In this document: positions 18,292 to 26,407 of the stretch, piece after piece
Layout: every line of letters starts with the position of its first letter
Position numbering within the stretch: the stretch's first letter is position 1
Position numbers and translations under genes: made by a program
Notes under the pieces: model-generated
Database searches by the model: none
Seen by the model: the letters and a program-made list of their open reading frames with translations, nothing else
Told to the model about the DNA's origin: nothing
NCBI GenBank assembly: GCA_029862165.1
Contig: JAOTXU010000001.1
Span: 290,547-354,546 of the forward strand
Direction of reading: 5' to 3'
Source of the DNA: Gammaproteobacteria bacterium
Lineage (GTDB): Bacteria; Pseudomonadota; Gammaproteobacteria; Steroidobacterales; JABDKV01
Length of the DNA: 64,000 nt

Positions 18292-20607
18292 GTGAATCCG
18301 CCGTTAGTGGCCGTGTCGTTGTTGTCGGGCACCTCGTTACTGTTTCTGCTGCCGCGTCTGCCACCGGTGCCGCTCCTGCTAGCGATATTGCTGGTCTTGG
18401 CGTTGTTGTACGTGAAGTGGCGATTCGTCTGGGTGGGCTGTGTGGTGGCCGCTCTCGCCGGTTTCGCCTGGGCTGCGTTTATCGCGCATCTGCTGCTAAG
18501 TGATCAGGTACCACTCAAGGCGGGGCGCATTGATTCCCGTATTGATGCCACTGTAATTGGCATCGTTCGCCAGAAAGGATCGACCTTGATCCTCCAGGCT
18601 GAAACGCGACTCGTTGTCGACCAACAACCCGTTCGCGTTGATCTGCGCTGGTATGAGTTTCCAGCAAACCGGCAGCCCCCGATTCCGGGAGAAACCTGGC
18701 GGTTGAATGTCAGGCTGCGCGCGCCGCGTGGGTCAGCCAATCCCGGTGGGCGCTACTGGGAGGATCATGCCTTTCGTCACGGCGTCGCTGCCTCCGGATA
18801 TGTCCGCAGTGGTAAGAATGAGTATTTGTCGACCAGCGTTGGGCGCGCTGCGATTACACGACTGCGTAATCGTTTGTCACGCGAGATCGGTGGCGCCCTG
18901 GCACAACGGCTAACCGGACCATTAGTCGTCGCGCTGGCGGTCGGTGATCGACAGCATCTGTCAGACGAGCATTGGCAGGTGTTGCGCAAGACGGGTTTGA
19001 GTCATCTCGTGGCCATCAGCGGTTTGCATATTGGTATCGTCGCCGGGCTTGCTTATGCACTCGGTGCGGCTTTGGGCGGATTGCGCGATCGCGGTGTCGT
19101 TGCAGCCTGCCTATGTTCAGCGGCGCTGGCGACTGGTTATGCCGCGCTCGCGGGATTCACTATTCCGACGCGGCGTGCGCTGATCGTCGTGTTTATTTTG
19201 CTAGCCGCGCGCCTTTCCAAACGTCAACTCAGACCAGGCCATGCATTGTCTCTCGCGTTAATACTTGTCGTCTTGCAAGACCCGATGACCCCGCTCGACG
19301 CCGGGTTCTGGCTATCGTTTGCAGCGGTGGCGGTCATTTTGTATGTCAGCGTGGGGCAACTTAGCCGCGGTGGGCTACACGATCTCTGGCGCCTGCAATT
19401 GGCCATTCTATTTGGACTAAGCCCGCTGATGATAATTTTGTTTGGCCAGCTATCGTTGGCTGCCCCGGCGGTAAACATATTGGTGTTACCGCTATTTAGT
19501 TTCCTGTTCGTGCCGGCCGTGCTCATCGGTGTAGTTACCTGGTTGTTTCACGGTGCAACCGGCCTGTGGATTTTTCATACAGTTGCGGCGCTCATGGACA
19601 CAGTGTGGCCGTGGCTGGTGCGAATCTCGGAAGTCGACGTGTTGACACGTCAATTCTCGACGCCGGGGCTTGCAGCAATTTTACTGGCGGTTTTCGGCGC
19701 GTTTTGGTGTCTCGCGCCGCGCGGCTGGCCGGCACGCTGGTTGGGATTGATTTGTCTGGTCCCGGCATTGTGGTACAGGCCACCAGCCCCGTCGCCGGGC
19801 AGCTTTGAATTGACCGTGTTGGATGTGGGGCAGGGTCTGGCGGTGGTCGTACGGACCAACCGGCATCGTCTTGTTTTCGATACCGGTCCGAAATGGCGTA
19901 GTGGTAATGACGCGGCGGGCAGAATTGTAATTCCCTACCTGAACAGTACTGGTGCCGGTAGCATTGACAGACTGGTCATAAGTCATGGTGATACCGATCA
20001 TGCCGGTGGATTGCGTACGTTGATGTTGCACTACACGGAGGTGCCCGTTCTGGCCGGCGACATTGATGGCGTGAATCCATGCCTGCGCGGTCAACGCTGG
20101 TTTTGGGACGGTGTCGGTTTTGAAATACTGCACCCGCCTGCGGGCGAGCGATGGACAGGAAACAGCGCAAGCTGCGTCCTGCGCATCACAAATGGCCGAC
20201 ACTGCGCGTTGCTGACCGGGGATATCGAGGCTGACGCGGAACAGGTACTGGTGCGCACTCATCCATCGGGGCTTGAGTGCGATCTGGTGCTCGCACCTCA
20301 CCACGGCAGCGAAACTTCGTCGACTCAGCGATTCGTCACAGCAGTGCGGCCACGTTATGTGTTCGTATCGGCCAGTCACACGAATCCATGGGGTTTTCCG
20401 CGACCCGCTGTAGTGAGTCGTTGGCACCGCTCCGGTGCCCATGTCCTTAACACAGCGACCAGCGGCGCGATTTCCGCGCACATAGCGGCTGGTGGCGGAA
20501 TATCGATTACGACGCAACGGTGTCAGCGGCAGCGATTTTGGCGCCAAGGTGGGTTGTGCGATGAATTGTCGGAATCCGGGACGGCTTTCGGTACGCGCGG
20601 CAGGTGA
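18292..20607 (+). CDS. comEC: ComEC/Rec2 DNA uptake channel protein
   Basis: This polytopic protein is thought to form the inner-membrane channel for transforming DNA and to degrade one strand. The 771 residues carry an N-terminal hydrophobic block and OB-like domain, the Competence domain (TGLSHLVAISGLHIGIVAG; FTIPTRRALIVVFILLAARL) with many helices, and a C-terminal metallo-beta-lactamase domain (LDVGQGLAVVV; SHGDTDHAGG; APHHGSETSS) with intact metal ligands. Start is GTG at 18292. The frame is full length, so natural competence is possible. It overlaps the next ORF only in an improbable upstream extension. Confidence 0.94.
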   Translation: MNPPLVAVSLLSGTSLLFLLPRLPPVPLLLAILLVLALLYVKWRFVWVGCVVAALAGFAWAAFIAHLLLSDQVPLKAGRIDSRIDATVIGIVRQKGSTLILQAETRLVVDQQPVRVDLRWYEFPANRQPPIPGETWRLNVRLRAPRGSANPGGRYWEDHAFRHGVAASGYVRSGKNEYLSTSVGRAAITRLRNRLSREIGGALAQRLTGPLVVALAVGDRQHLSDEHWQVLRKTGLSHLVAISGLHIGIVAGLAYALGAALGGLRDRGVVAACLCSAALATGYAALAGFTIPTRRALIVVFILLAARLSKRQLRPGHALSLALILVVLQDPMTPLDAGFWLSFAAVAVILYVSVGQLSRGGLHDLWRLQLAILFGLSPLMIILFGQLSLAAPAVNILVLPLFSFLFVPAVLIGVVTWLFHGATGLWIFHTVAALMDTVWPWLVRISEVDVLTRQFSTPGLAAILLAVFGAFWCLAPRGWPARWLGLICLVPALWYRPPAPSPGSFELTVLDVGQGLAVVVRTNRHRLVFDTGPKWRSGNDAAGRIVIPYLNSTGAGSIDRLVISHGDTDHAGGLRTLMLHYTEVPVLAGDIDGVNPCLRGQRWFWDGVGFEILHPPAGERWTGNSASCVLRITNGRHCALLTGDIEADAEQVLVRTHPSGLECDLVLAPHHGSETSSTQRFVTAVRPRYVFVSASHTNPWGFPRPAVVSRWHRSGAHVLNTATSGAISAHIAAGGGISITTQRCQRQRFWRQGGLCDELSESGTAFGTRGR

Positions 20608-20669
20608 AGTACTATGGGCCCGCCTTTGGGCCCATTGTTGACACCGGTCTGTCTGCCAGAAGGGGTTTT

Positions 20670-21299
20670 ATGTTTGAGATAGTCAGAGCGGGTGGCTGGC
20701 TGATGTTGCCTATCGTGCTGTGTTCCATCACAGCCGGGGCGATCATCATCGAGCGTCTATGGACCCTGCGTTATAAGCGCGTCGTGCCGGCCGATCTGGC
20801 CGCCAAAGTCTGGTATTGGGTTGAGCAGGAGCAACTGGACGAACGTCATATTCACGCGTTGCGTGACAGTTCGCCACTGGGCCGGATTCTGTCTGCGGGG
20901 CTTAGCTCCAGGGATTCTGATCGCGATGTGATGAAGGAGAAGATCGAGGATACGGGGCGCCATGTTGTGCACGAACTCGAACGATTCCTGAACCCGCTCG
21001 GGACGATCGCTGCAATCTCGCCGCTGTTGGGTTTGTTGGGCACAGTCATCGGCATGGTCAAGGTCTTTAGCGCGATTCAGACGCATGGCGTTGGCAATCC
21101 TACGGTACTGGCCGGTGGAATCTCCGAAGCATTGATCACCACCGCCGCGGGTCTGTCAGTGGCGATTCCTTCCTTGATGGCTTACCGCTATCTGCGTGGA
21201 CGTGTGGATTCGCTGGTTGTACAAATGGAACAGGAGGCGATCAAGCTGGTTGAGACCATACACGGCGGCGAGCGACGCGCACAGGATCGAAACAGTTGA
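20670..21299 (+). CDS. exbB: MotA/TolQ/ExbB-family proton channel
   Basis: The 209-residue inner-membrane protein has three helices: LMLPIVLCSITAGAIIIERLW, LGTIAAISPLLGLLGTVIGMV and GISEALITTAAGLSVAIPSLMAYRYL, the last two carrying the conserved TolQ/ExbB signature. With ExbD it uses proton motive force to energise an outer-membrane or envelope process. Start is ATG at 20670 after an AGAAGGGG ribosome binding site (near 20659-20664); an in-frame ATG at 20604 overlaps comEC and adds residues foreign to the family. No tonB or tolA is nearby; this comEC-exbBD-msbA-lpxK setting is common in gammaproteobacteria. Confidence 0.9.
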   Translation: MFEIVRAGGWLMLPIVLCSITAGAIIIERLWTLRYKRVVPADLAAKVWYWVEQEQLDERHIHALRDSSPLGRILSAGLSSRDSDRDVMKEKIEDTGRHVVHELERFLNPLGTIAAISPLLGLLGTVIGMVKVFSAIQTHGVGNPTVLAGGISEALITTAAGLSVAIPSLMAYRYLRGRVDSLVVQMEQEAIKLVETIHGGERRAQDRNS

Positions 21300-21724
21300 A
21301 TCTACGCGCGCGCTTACCTGAAGAACCTGAAATCAATCTGACGTCGCTGATTGATGTGGTTTTGTTGTTGCTGGTGTTTTTTATGGTGTCCACCAGTTTC
21401 ACACGCGAGTCCGAACTAAAAATCGAGCTGCCACAAACCGCCGAGGCAGCGGCGCCGGAGCAAGCCGTCGACGAGCCCATGGAAATCACAGTGACCTCGC
21501 AGGGTGGTTATCTGCTGCAACACAGGGAACTCATCAATAACCAGCCCGCGACGCTACGACGTGCGATCATCCGTCTTTATGGCGATGATCGTGATCGGCC
21601 TGTTACGATCAGGGCTGATGCGAGGGCGTCTCATCAGGCAGTTGTCACGGCCATGGATGTGGTTGGGCGATTGGGTTTTGTGCGTATCAATATCGCAACC
21701 GTAAACGAAGGGCCGGCGAACTAG
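21296..21724 (+). CDS. exbD: ExbD/TolR-family energy-transducing protein
   Basis: The 142 residues form a single-pass protein: a short cytoplasmic tail with the family motif EEPEINLTSLIDVVLLLLVFFMV containing the membrane-embedded proton-carrying Asp, and a periplasmic domain (DRPVTIRADARASHQAVVTAMDVVGRLGF). It partners the upstream ExbB-like channel. Start is TTG at 21296, overlapping the exbB stop codon, a strong sign of coupled translation. It lies 91 bases before msbA. Confidence 0.92.
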   Translation: MNLRARLPEEPEINLTSLIDVVLLLLVFFMVSTSFTRESELKIELPQTAEAAAPEQAVDEPMEITVTSQGGYLLQHRELINNQPATLRRAIIRLYGDDRDRPVTIRADARASHQAVVTAMDVVGRLGFVRINIATVNEGPAN

Positions 21725-21815
21725 CACGGCATCGACAACGCGTTTGCCGTCGATCGGAGAAGCTTCATTGGAAAGTCTGCTGAGATTGTCGTGCGGCACC
21801 GTATAGAAGATTATT

Positions 21816-23576
21816 GTGGCTTCCTTGTATAAATCCGACGCCGGGCATATCTATCGGCGATTGCTTGGTTACGCCAAACCCTACTGGCCGTCGTACACCG
21901 CAGCCATCGTTGCGATGGTCATTTACGCGGCCACCGATACAGGCTTTGCGGCGCTGATGCGACCGTTGCTGGATGGCAGTTTCATCGAAAAAGATCCCGC
22001 AACGATACGTTTAGTGCCCATCGTGATGGTACTGCTCTTCTTACTACGCGGTAGCGCCGGTTTTGTATCGACGTACTGGCTCAACCACGTCGGTCGTAAT
22101 GTCATTAAGACACTACGCGCACAGGTCTTTGAGAAATTTCTCTTGTTACCAACCGCGGTGCATGATCAAAGCTCGACCGGTGTGATGCTGTCGAAACTCA
22201 CTTATAACATCGAACAGGTTGCCGAAAGCACCACCAGTGCCGTTACGGTCATAATTCGGGACACGCTTACTATTGCCGGACTGATCGGTTGGATGTTTTA
22301 TCTCAACGTGCGGTTGGCTTTGTTCATATTTGTGGTCGGACCGCTCATTGGCTGGCTTATGCGCTATGTCAGCATCCGGTTTCGCCGGTATAGCACCCGG
22401 TTGCAGGATTCGATGGGCGACGTCACGCGCGTTGCCGAAGAAGTGCTGTCGGGCCATCGGGTGATCAAGGTCTTTAATGGACAGGAATATGAGGAACGGC
22501 AGTTCGAGCAGGTTAACGAAAAGAATCGTCGAATGTTCATGAGATTGGTCGCAGTGCGAGCGATCAGCATTCCACTGATTCAGATGATCGCCGCATTCGG
22601 TATGGGGGGAATAATCTATCTCGCTACACAGCCTGAGATGCTGGAGAAACTCACAGTTGGTACCTTCATCTCGTTTTTTACGGCGATGCTGATGCTCATG
22701 GGGCCGTTGAAAAGGATCACAAACGTAAACGCTACCTTGCAGAAGGGCATTGCCGCAGGAACCAGTATTTTTGAAGTGTTGGACGAACCCAGTGAGCCGA
22801 CCGGAGGCATTCGCACACTGGATCGGGCGCGCGGCAATATCGATTTCGAGGCCGTGGAATTTTCCTATGACATAGATAAGGATATCGTTCTGCAGGATCT
22901 GAGTTTTAGTGTCAGTTCCGGAGAAACCGTCGCATTCGTTGGCCGTTCCGGGAGCGGAAAATCAACGCTGATTAGCTTGCTACCGCGTTTTTACGATGTG
23001 TCATCGGGCCGCATTCTGATAGACGGTCATGATATTCGTGAGTATGGGGTGACCGACTTACGGCAGCAGATCGCGCTGGTCGGCCAGGATGTAACCCTGT
23101 TTAACGACACGATCGCTCGAAATATCGCTTATGGCGCACTTGAACAATCGTCGCCTGACGATATCCGGGCCGCCGCCCGGGCCGCCTACGTCACAGAATT
23201 TACAGACCGGCTTCCTGAGGGTCTCGATACCTTGGTAGGCGATCGTGGTGTGCTGTTGTCCGGCGGGCAACGGCAACGCGTGGCGATAGCCCGCGCGTTG
23301 CTTAAGAATGCACCGGTCCTGATACTGGACGAGGCTACGTCTGCACTGGATACCGAGTCAGAACGCCACATACGTCATGCGTTGGCGACTCTGATGAAAG
23401 ACCGCACCACGCTGGTTATAGCCCATCGCTTATCTACCGTAGAAAATGCAGATCGCATTATCGTGCTGGCCGAAGGGCGCATTGTTGAAACTGGCAACCA
23501 CGCTTCATTGATCGAGCAGAGCGGTCACTATGCGAGTCTTTATCGCATGCAGTTTCACGATGAGCCTGTGATGTGA
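21816..23576 (+). CDS. msbA: Lipid A export ATP-binding/permease protein MsbA
   Basis: MsbA is the homodimeric ABC flippase that moves lipid A-core across the inner membrane. The 586 residues (E. coli 582) have an N-terminal six-helix membrane domain with the family stretch TRVAEEVLSGHRVIKVFNGQ, then an ATPase with Walker A GRSGSGKST, Q-loop ALVGQDVTLFNDT, signature LSGGQRQRVAIARAL, Walker B VLILDEATSALD and H-loop IAHRLST. Start is GTG at 21816. The last four bases overlap lpxK, the next lipid A gene. Confidence 0.95.
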   Translation: MASLYKSDAGHIYRRLLGYAKPYWPSYTAAIVAMVIYAATDTGFAALMRPLLDGSFIEKDPATIRLVPIVMVLLFLLRGSAGFVSTYWLNHVGRNVIKTLRAQVFEKFLLLPTAVHDQSSTGVMLSKLTYNIEQVAESTTSAVTVIIRDTLTIAGLIGWMFYLNVRLALFIFVVGPLIGWLMRYVSIRFRRYSTRLQDSMGDVTRVAEEVLSGHRVIKVFNGQEYEERQFEQVNEKNRRMFMRLVAVRAISIPLIQMIAAFGMGGIIYLATQPEMLEKLTVGTFISFFTAMLMLMGPLKRITNVNATLQKGIAAGTSIFEVLDEPSEPTGGIRTLDRARGNIDFEAVEFSYDIDKDIVLQDLSFSVSSGETVAFVGRSGSGKSTLISLLPRFYDVSSGRILIDGHDIREYGVTDLRQQIALVGQDVTLFNDTIARNIAYGALEQSSPDDIRAAARAAYVTEFTDRLPEGLDTLVGDRGVLLSGGQRQRVAIARALLKNAPVLILDEATSALDTESERHIRHALATLMKDRTTLVIAHRLSTVENADRIIVLAEGRIVETGNHASLIEQSGHYASLYRMQFHDEPVM

Positions 23577-24589
23577 AGTTGGAGCGCTGGCTGCTCGAAG
23601 TCTGGTATGGCAGTCGCAATCGCGGCTGGTGGTTGGCGCCGGCAGGTTGGCTAGTACGTGGCGTCAGCGCGATACGTCGATTTTTGTATCGGCACGGCTG
23701 GCTCAGTCGCGTCGCAGCAGGCGTTCCAGTCATCGTTATCGGCAACATCACGGCCGGTGGTACGGGAAAAACGCCGCTTGTCATTTGGCTGGTGCAAAAG
23801 CTGAGCGATGCTGGATTGCGCGTCGGTGTGTTACTGCGTGGTTACCGGGGAATCTCAGGTACGTGGCCCGTTGTTGTGACACGCGATACCGATCCGGTAC
23901 TCGCCGGTGACGAGGCGGTATTGATTGCCGATCGTACGGATGCGCGCGTGGTAGCCGACCCGGACCGGGTGGCCGGTGGGCGGCGGTTGGTGGCCGAAGG
24001 CGTGCAGGTAATTGTGAGCGACGACGGCTTACAACATTACCGGCTTGCACGGGATGCCGAAATTGCCGTTGTCGATGGGGCGCGAGGGATTGGTAATGGC
24101 CGTTTTATTCCAGCAGGCCCGTTGCGGGACACACCCAGGCGACTACAGACCGTCACTGCATTAGTTGTCAATGGCGAGACCGATGCAACCTGGCCGGATT
24201 CGTTTACGATGCAAGTCACCGGCGATCTGGCGGTTTCTCTAAATAGGGGTGCAACCCGGCCGTTGTCCGGATTGGCCGGGCAGCATGTACATGCCGTGGC
24301 GGGCATCGGTAATCCGCAACGCTTTTTCAGTTTGCTTGAGGGCTACAAGATCGACATTTATCGGCACGTTTTTTCTGACCATGCGCGCTACCAGGCCAGC
24401 GACCTGCAATTCGATGACAATCTGCCGATCCTGATGACGGAGAAAGATGCGGTAAAATGCGCTGCTTTCGCTACCGAGCAGATGTGGTGTGTGCCCGTCA
24501 ATGTACAATTTTCCGCGGCCGATACCACGCGTCTGAGCGATCTGATTTTCACGGCCGCAGGACTAACTGGCGGGACGAGCAATGACTGA
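23573..24589 (+). CDS. lpxK: Tetraacyldisaccharide 4'-kinase LpxK
   Basis: LpxK phosphorylates the 4' position of the lipid A precursor at the inner-membrane face. The 338 residues contain an N-terminal membrane-associated helix (ERWLLEVWYGSRN), the P-loop IGNITAGGTGKTPLV, the RGY segment VLLRGYRG, ISDDGLQHYRLARD-like VSDDGLQHYRLARD and the C-terminal FSDHARYQASDL and LMTEKDAVKC motifs. Start is GTG overlapping msbA; the stop overlaps kdsB. The small Trm112-like gene often found between lpxK and kdsB is absent. Confidence 0.95.
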   Translation: MKLERWLLEVWYGSRNRGWWLAPAGWLVRGVSAIRRFLYRHGWLSRVAAGVPVIVIGNITAGGTGKTPLVIWLVQKLSDAGLRVGVLLRGYRGISGTWPVVVTRDTDPVLAGDEAVLIADRTDARVVADPDRVAGGRRLVAEGVQVIVSDDGLQHYRLARDAEIAVVDGARGIGNGRFIPAGPLRDTPRRLQTVTALVVNGETDATWPDSFTMQVTGDLAVSLNRGATRPLSGLAGQHVHAVAGIGNPQRFFSLLEGYKIDIYRHVFSDHARYQASDLQFDDNLPILMTEKDAVKCAAFATEQMWCVPVNVQFSAADTTRLSDLIFTAAGLTGGTSND

Positions 24590-25322
24590 CTTCAAAGCTG
24601 TAATACCGGCACGTTATGACTCAGTGCGTCTACCGGGCAAACCATTACGGCAACTGGCCGGGCGGACCATGCTCGAGCACGTGTGGCGTATCGCGTCAAA
24701 AAGCGGAGCTGCGGAAGTACTGATAGCGACGGATGATCAGAGAATCCATGACGCGGCTGGAGCGATCGGTGCCACGGCGATCATGACGGCACGCTCACAT
24801 GCTTCCGGATCCGATCGCATTTCAGAAGTTGCGGAACAAAGAAACTGGTCACCTGACACGGTCGTGGTCAACGTACAGTGTGATGAGCCGTTGCTGCCGC
24901 CGTTGTTGATCGAGCAGGTGGCCGAGACATTGAGTGCGAGTGGTGACATTGCCACGTTGGCAACACCGATGGAGTCTGATGCTCACTTTCACGATCCCAA
25001 CATCGTCAAAGTGGTTATAGACGAGACGGGCAGGGCATTGTATTTCAGCCGGGCGCCGGTGCCCTATCATCGTGCAGACCCGTCGCGGCCACACGGCATG
25101 CTGCGCCATGTGGGCATTTATGCGTATCGTGTGAGCGCGCTACGCAGGCTTTGCGCGCTGGCACGGTGTGAGTTGGAACGCACCGAACGCCTGGAGCAGC
25201 TAAGGGCCCTGTGGGCGGGTATGCGTATCGATGTCGCAATAGCTGATGCGCAGCCCGGTCCCGGTGTGGATACCGAGCAGGATCTGGCCGTCGTAGAAAA
25301 ATTGATGCAGCAAAGGATCTAG
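24582..25322 (+). CDS. kdsB: 3-deoxy-manno-octulosonate cytidylyltransferase (CMP-Kdo synthetase)
   Basis: The enzyme activates Kdo with CTP for lipopolysaccharide inner core synthesis. The 246 residues begin with the nucleotidyltransferase signature VIPARYDSVRLPGKPL, followed by IATDDQRIHDA, VVNVQCDEPLLP and YFSRAPVPYHR, all typical of KdsB. The start overlaps the lpxK end by eight bases. It is the last gene of the long envelope run, followed by a clear bidirectional terminator. Confidence 0.96.
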   Translation: MTDFKAVIPARYDSVRLPGKPLRQLAGRTMLEHVWRIASKSGAAEVLIATDDQRIHDAAGAIGATAIMTARSHASGSDRISEVAEQRNWSPDTVVVNVQCDEPLLPPLLIEQVAETLSASGDIATLATPMESDAHFHDPNIVKVVIDETGRALYFSRAPVPYHRADPSRPHGMLRHVGIYAYRVSALRRLCALARCELERTERLEQLRALWAGMRIDVAIADAQPGPGVDTEQDLAVVEKLMQQRI

Positions 25323-25356
25323 AATGTTCCTGAGAAACCGCGCCGATTCAATCCAA

Positions 25357-25386
25357 AGAAAAAACCCCGCCGAAGCGGGGTTTTTA
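25357..25386. terminator. Bidirectional rho-independent terminator
   Basis: CCCCGC (25365-25370) and GCGGGG (25375-25380) flank a CGAA tetraloop; A-rich and T-rich runs on the two sides extend the stem and provide a U-tract in either direction. It lies between kdsB (+), ending at 25322, and the convergent RRM gene (-), ending at 25404, and can serve both. Confidence 0.9.
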
Positions 25387-25403
25387 AAATTACTCGATCA
25401 GGC

Positions 25404-25700
25404 TTACCAGCGGTTGCCACCGCCACCGCCACCGCCACCACCACCACGTGGTTGTCTTGGTTTGGCTTCGTTAACCTTGATCTGACGGTTTTCCATTGTC
25501 GTCCCGTTCAGCTCCTGAATCGCTTTCTGAGCCTCGCTGTCACTGGACATTTCGACAAACCCAAAACCCTTGCTTTGGCCGGTGTCGCGATCAGTGATCA
25601 TATTGGCCGAATCAACGGTGCCACACTGACTGAATGTCTCGCGTAGTGATTCTTCGGTGACTGAATACGGCAAATTGCCGACGTAAAGTTTCCTGCCCAT
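25404..25700 (-). CDS. RRM-domain RNA-binding protein with polyglycine tail
   Basis: This 98-residue protein is a single RNA recognition motif followed by a glycine-rich tail. RNP2 is KLYVGNLPYS and RNP1 is KGFGFVEM; both aromatic RNA-contact positions are present. The tail after PRQPRG is ten glycines and then NRW, encoded by alternating GGT/GGC codons (25412-25443). Bacterial and cyanobacterial Rbp proteins of this type bind RNA and several are cold-induced; a cold role here is only inferred. A GGAGG ribosome binding site precedes the ATG. The gene is monocistronic, ending at the shared terminator. Confidence 0.92.
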   Translation of the reverse strand: MGRKLYVGNLPYSVTEESLRETFSQCGTVDSANMITDRDTGQSKGFGFVEMSSDSEAQKAIQELNGTTMENRQIKVNEAKPRQPRGGGGGGGGGGNRW

Positions 25701-25920
25701 GATACCTCCTAAAGGTTGGCAGCGCTTAAGAGGATGTAGACACTATGCCCGCAGACTCGATAAAAGCGATACTAAGGAGGCGCGATTATATATTGTTTAT
25801 TTGGGATTAAAAACCATTGTTCTGCCCCGCCGGTGGCCTGTGGTAACGTTGTCACACAGTCTTTCGCAGAGAATCGGCCTGCATAGCCAGACTCTGACTG
25901 CAGAATTCAGTGAATATCCA

Positions 25921-26406
25921 GTGACCAAAAAAAAAGATGCAGCATCCATACTATTCGTATGTATGGGCAATATCTGCCGTTCGCCGCTGGCTGAGGGTGT
26001 ATTTCGACACATGACGGCGCAGAGCGACGATCTCAAAATAGAATTGCAAATCGATTCAGCCGGCACTCACGCCTATCACACGGGTGAGCCACCGGATACG
26101 CGCGCTGTCGCAGCGGCGAAACGACGTGGTATTGATATTTCCATGTTGCGGGCTCGTGCCATATCTGAAGCTGATTTTGCCAACTACGACATCATCATTG
26201 CGATGGATCGTGAAAACCATGCGTTGCTTAAGCGGCGATTCAATCCGCGTGCCAGACACGTACGTTTGTTCATGAGTTACGCCGGTGAGCGCAATGGCGA
26301 CGTGCCGGATCCGTATTACGGCGGGCAGTTGGGATTTGAGCACGCGCTCGACCTGATTGAACGCGGTGCACAGGGCTTGCTGAAGGAGCTACGCAGGCGG
26401 CTTTAG
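25921..26406 (+). CDS. Low-molecular-weight protein-tyrosine phosphatase
   Basis: The protein is a cysteine-based phosphatase of about 161 residues. The P-loop VCMGNICRSPLAEGVF has the catalytic Cys and Arg, and the general-acid Asp lies in VPDPYYGG. The GTG at 25921 gives a normal family length; the frame stays open to 25699, but the extension is unlike the family and overlaps the RRM gene promoter region. Such a gene next to kdsB is usual in pseudomonads. No tyrosine kinase or capsule gene is nearby, so the substrate is open. It ends one base from the convergent rne stop. Confidence 0.92.
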   Translation: MTKKKDAASILFVCMGNICRSPLAEGVFRHMTAQSDDLKIELQIDSAGTHAYHTGEPPDTRAVAAAKRRGIDISMLRARAISEADFANYDIIIAMDRENHALLKRRFNPRARHVRLFMSYAGERNGDVPDPYYGGQLGFEHALDLIERGAQGLLKELRRRL

Positions 26407-26407
26407 C

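Noticed and set aside
25699..25920. N-terminal extension of the tyrosine phosphatase
   Set aside because: It would place about 74 unrelated residues before a normal-length phosphatase and cover the divergent RRM gene promoter region.
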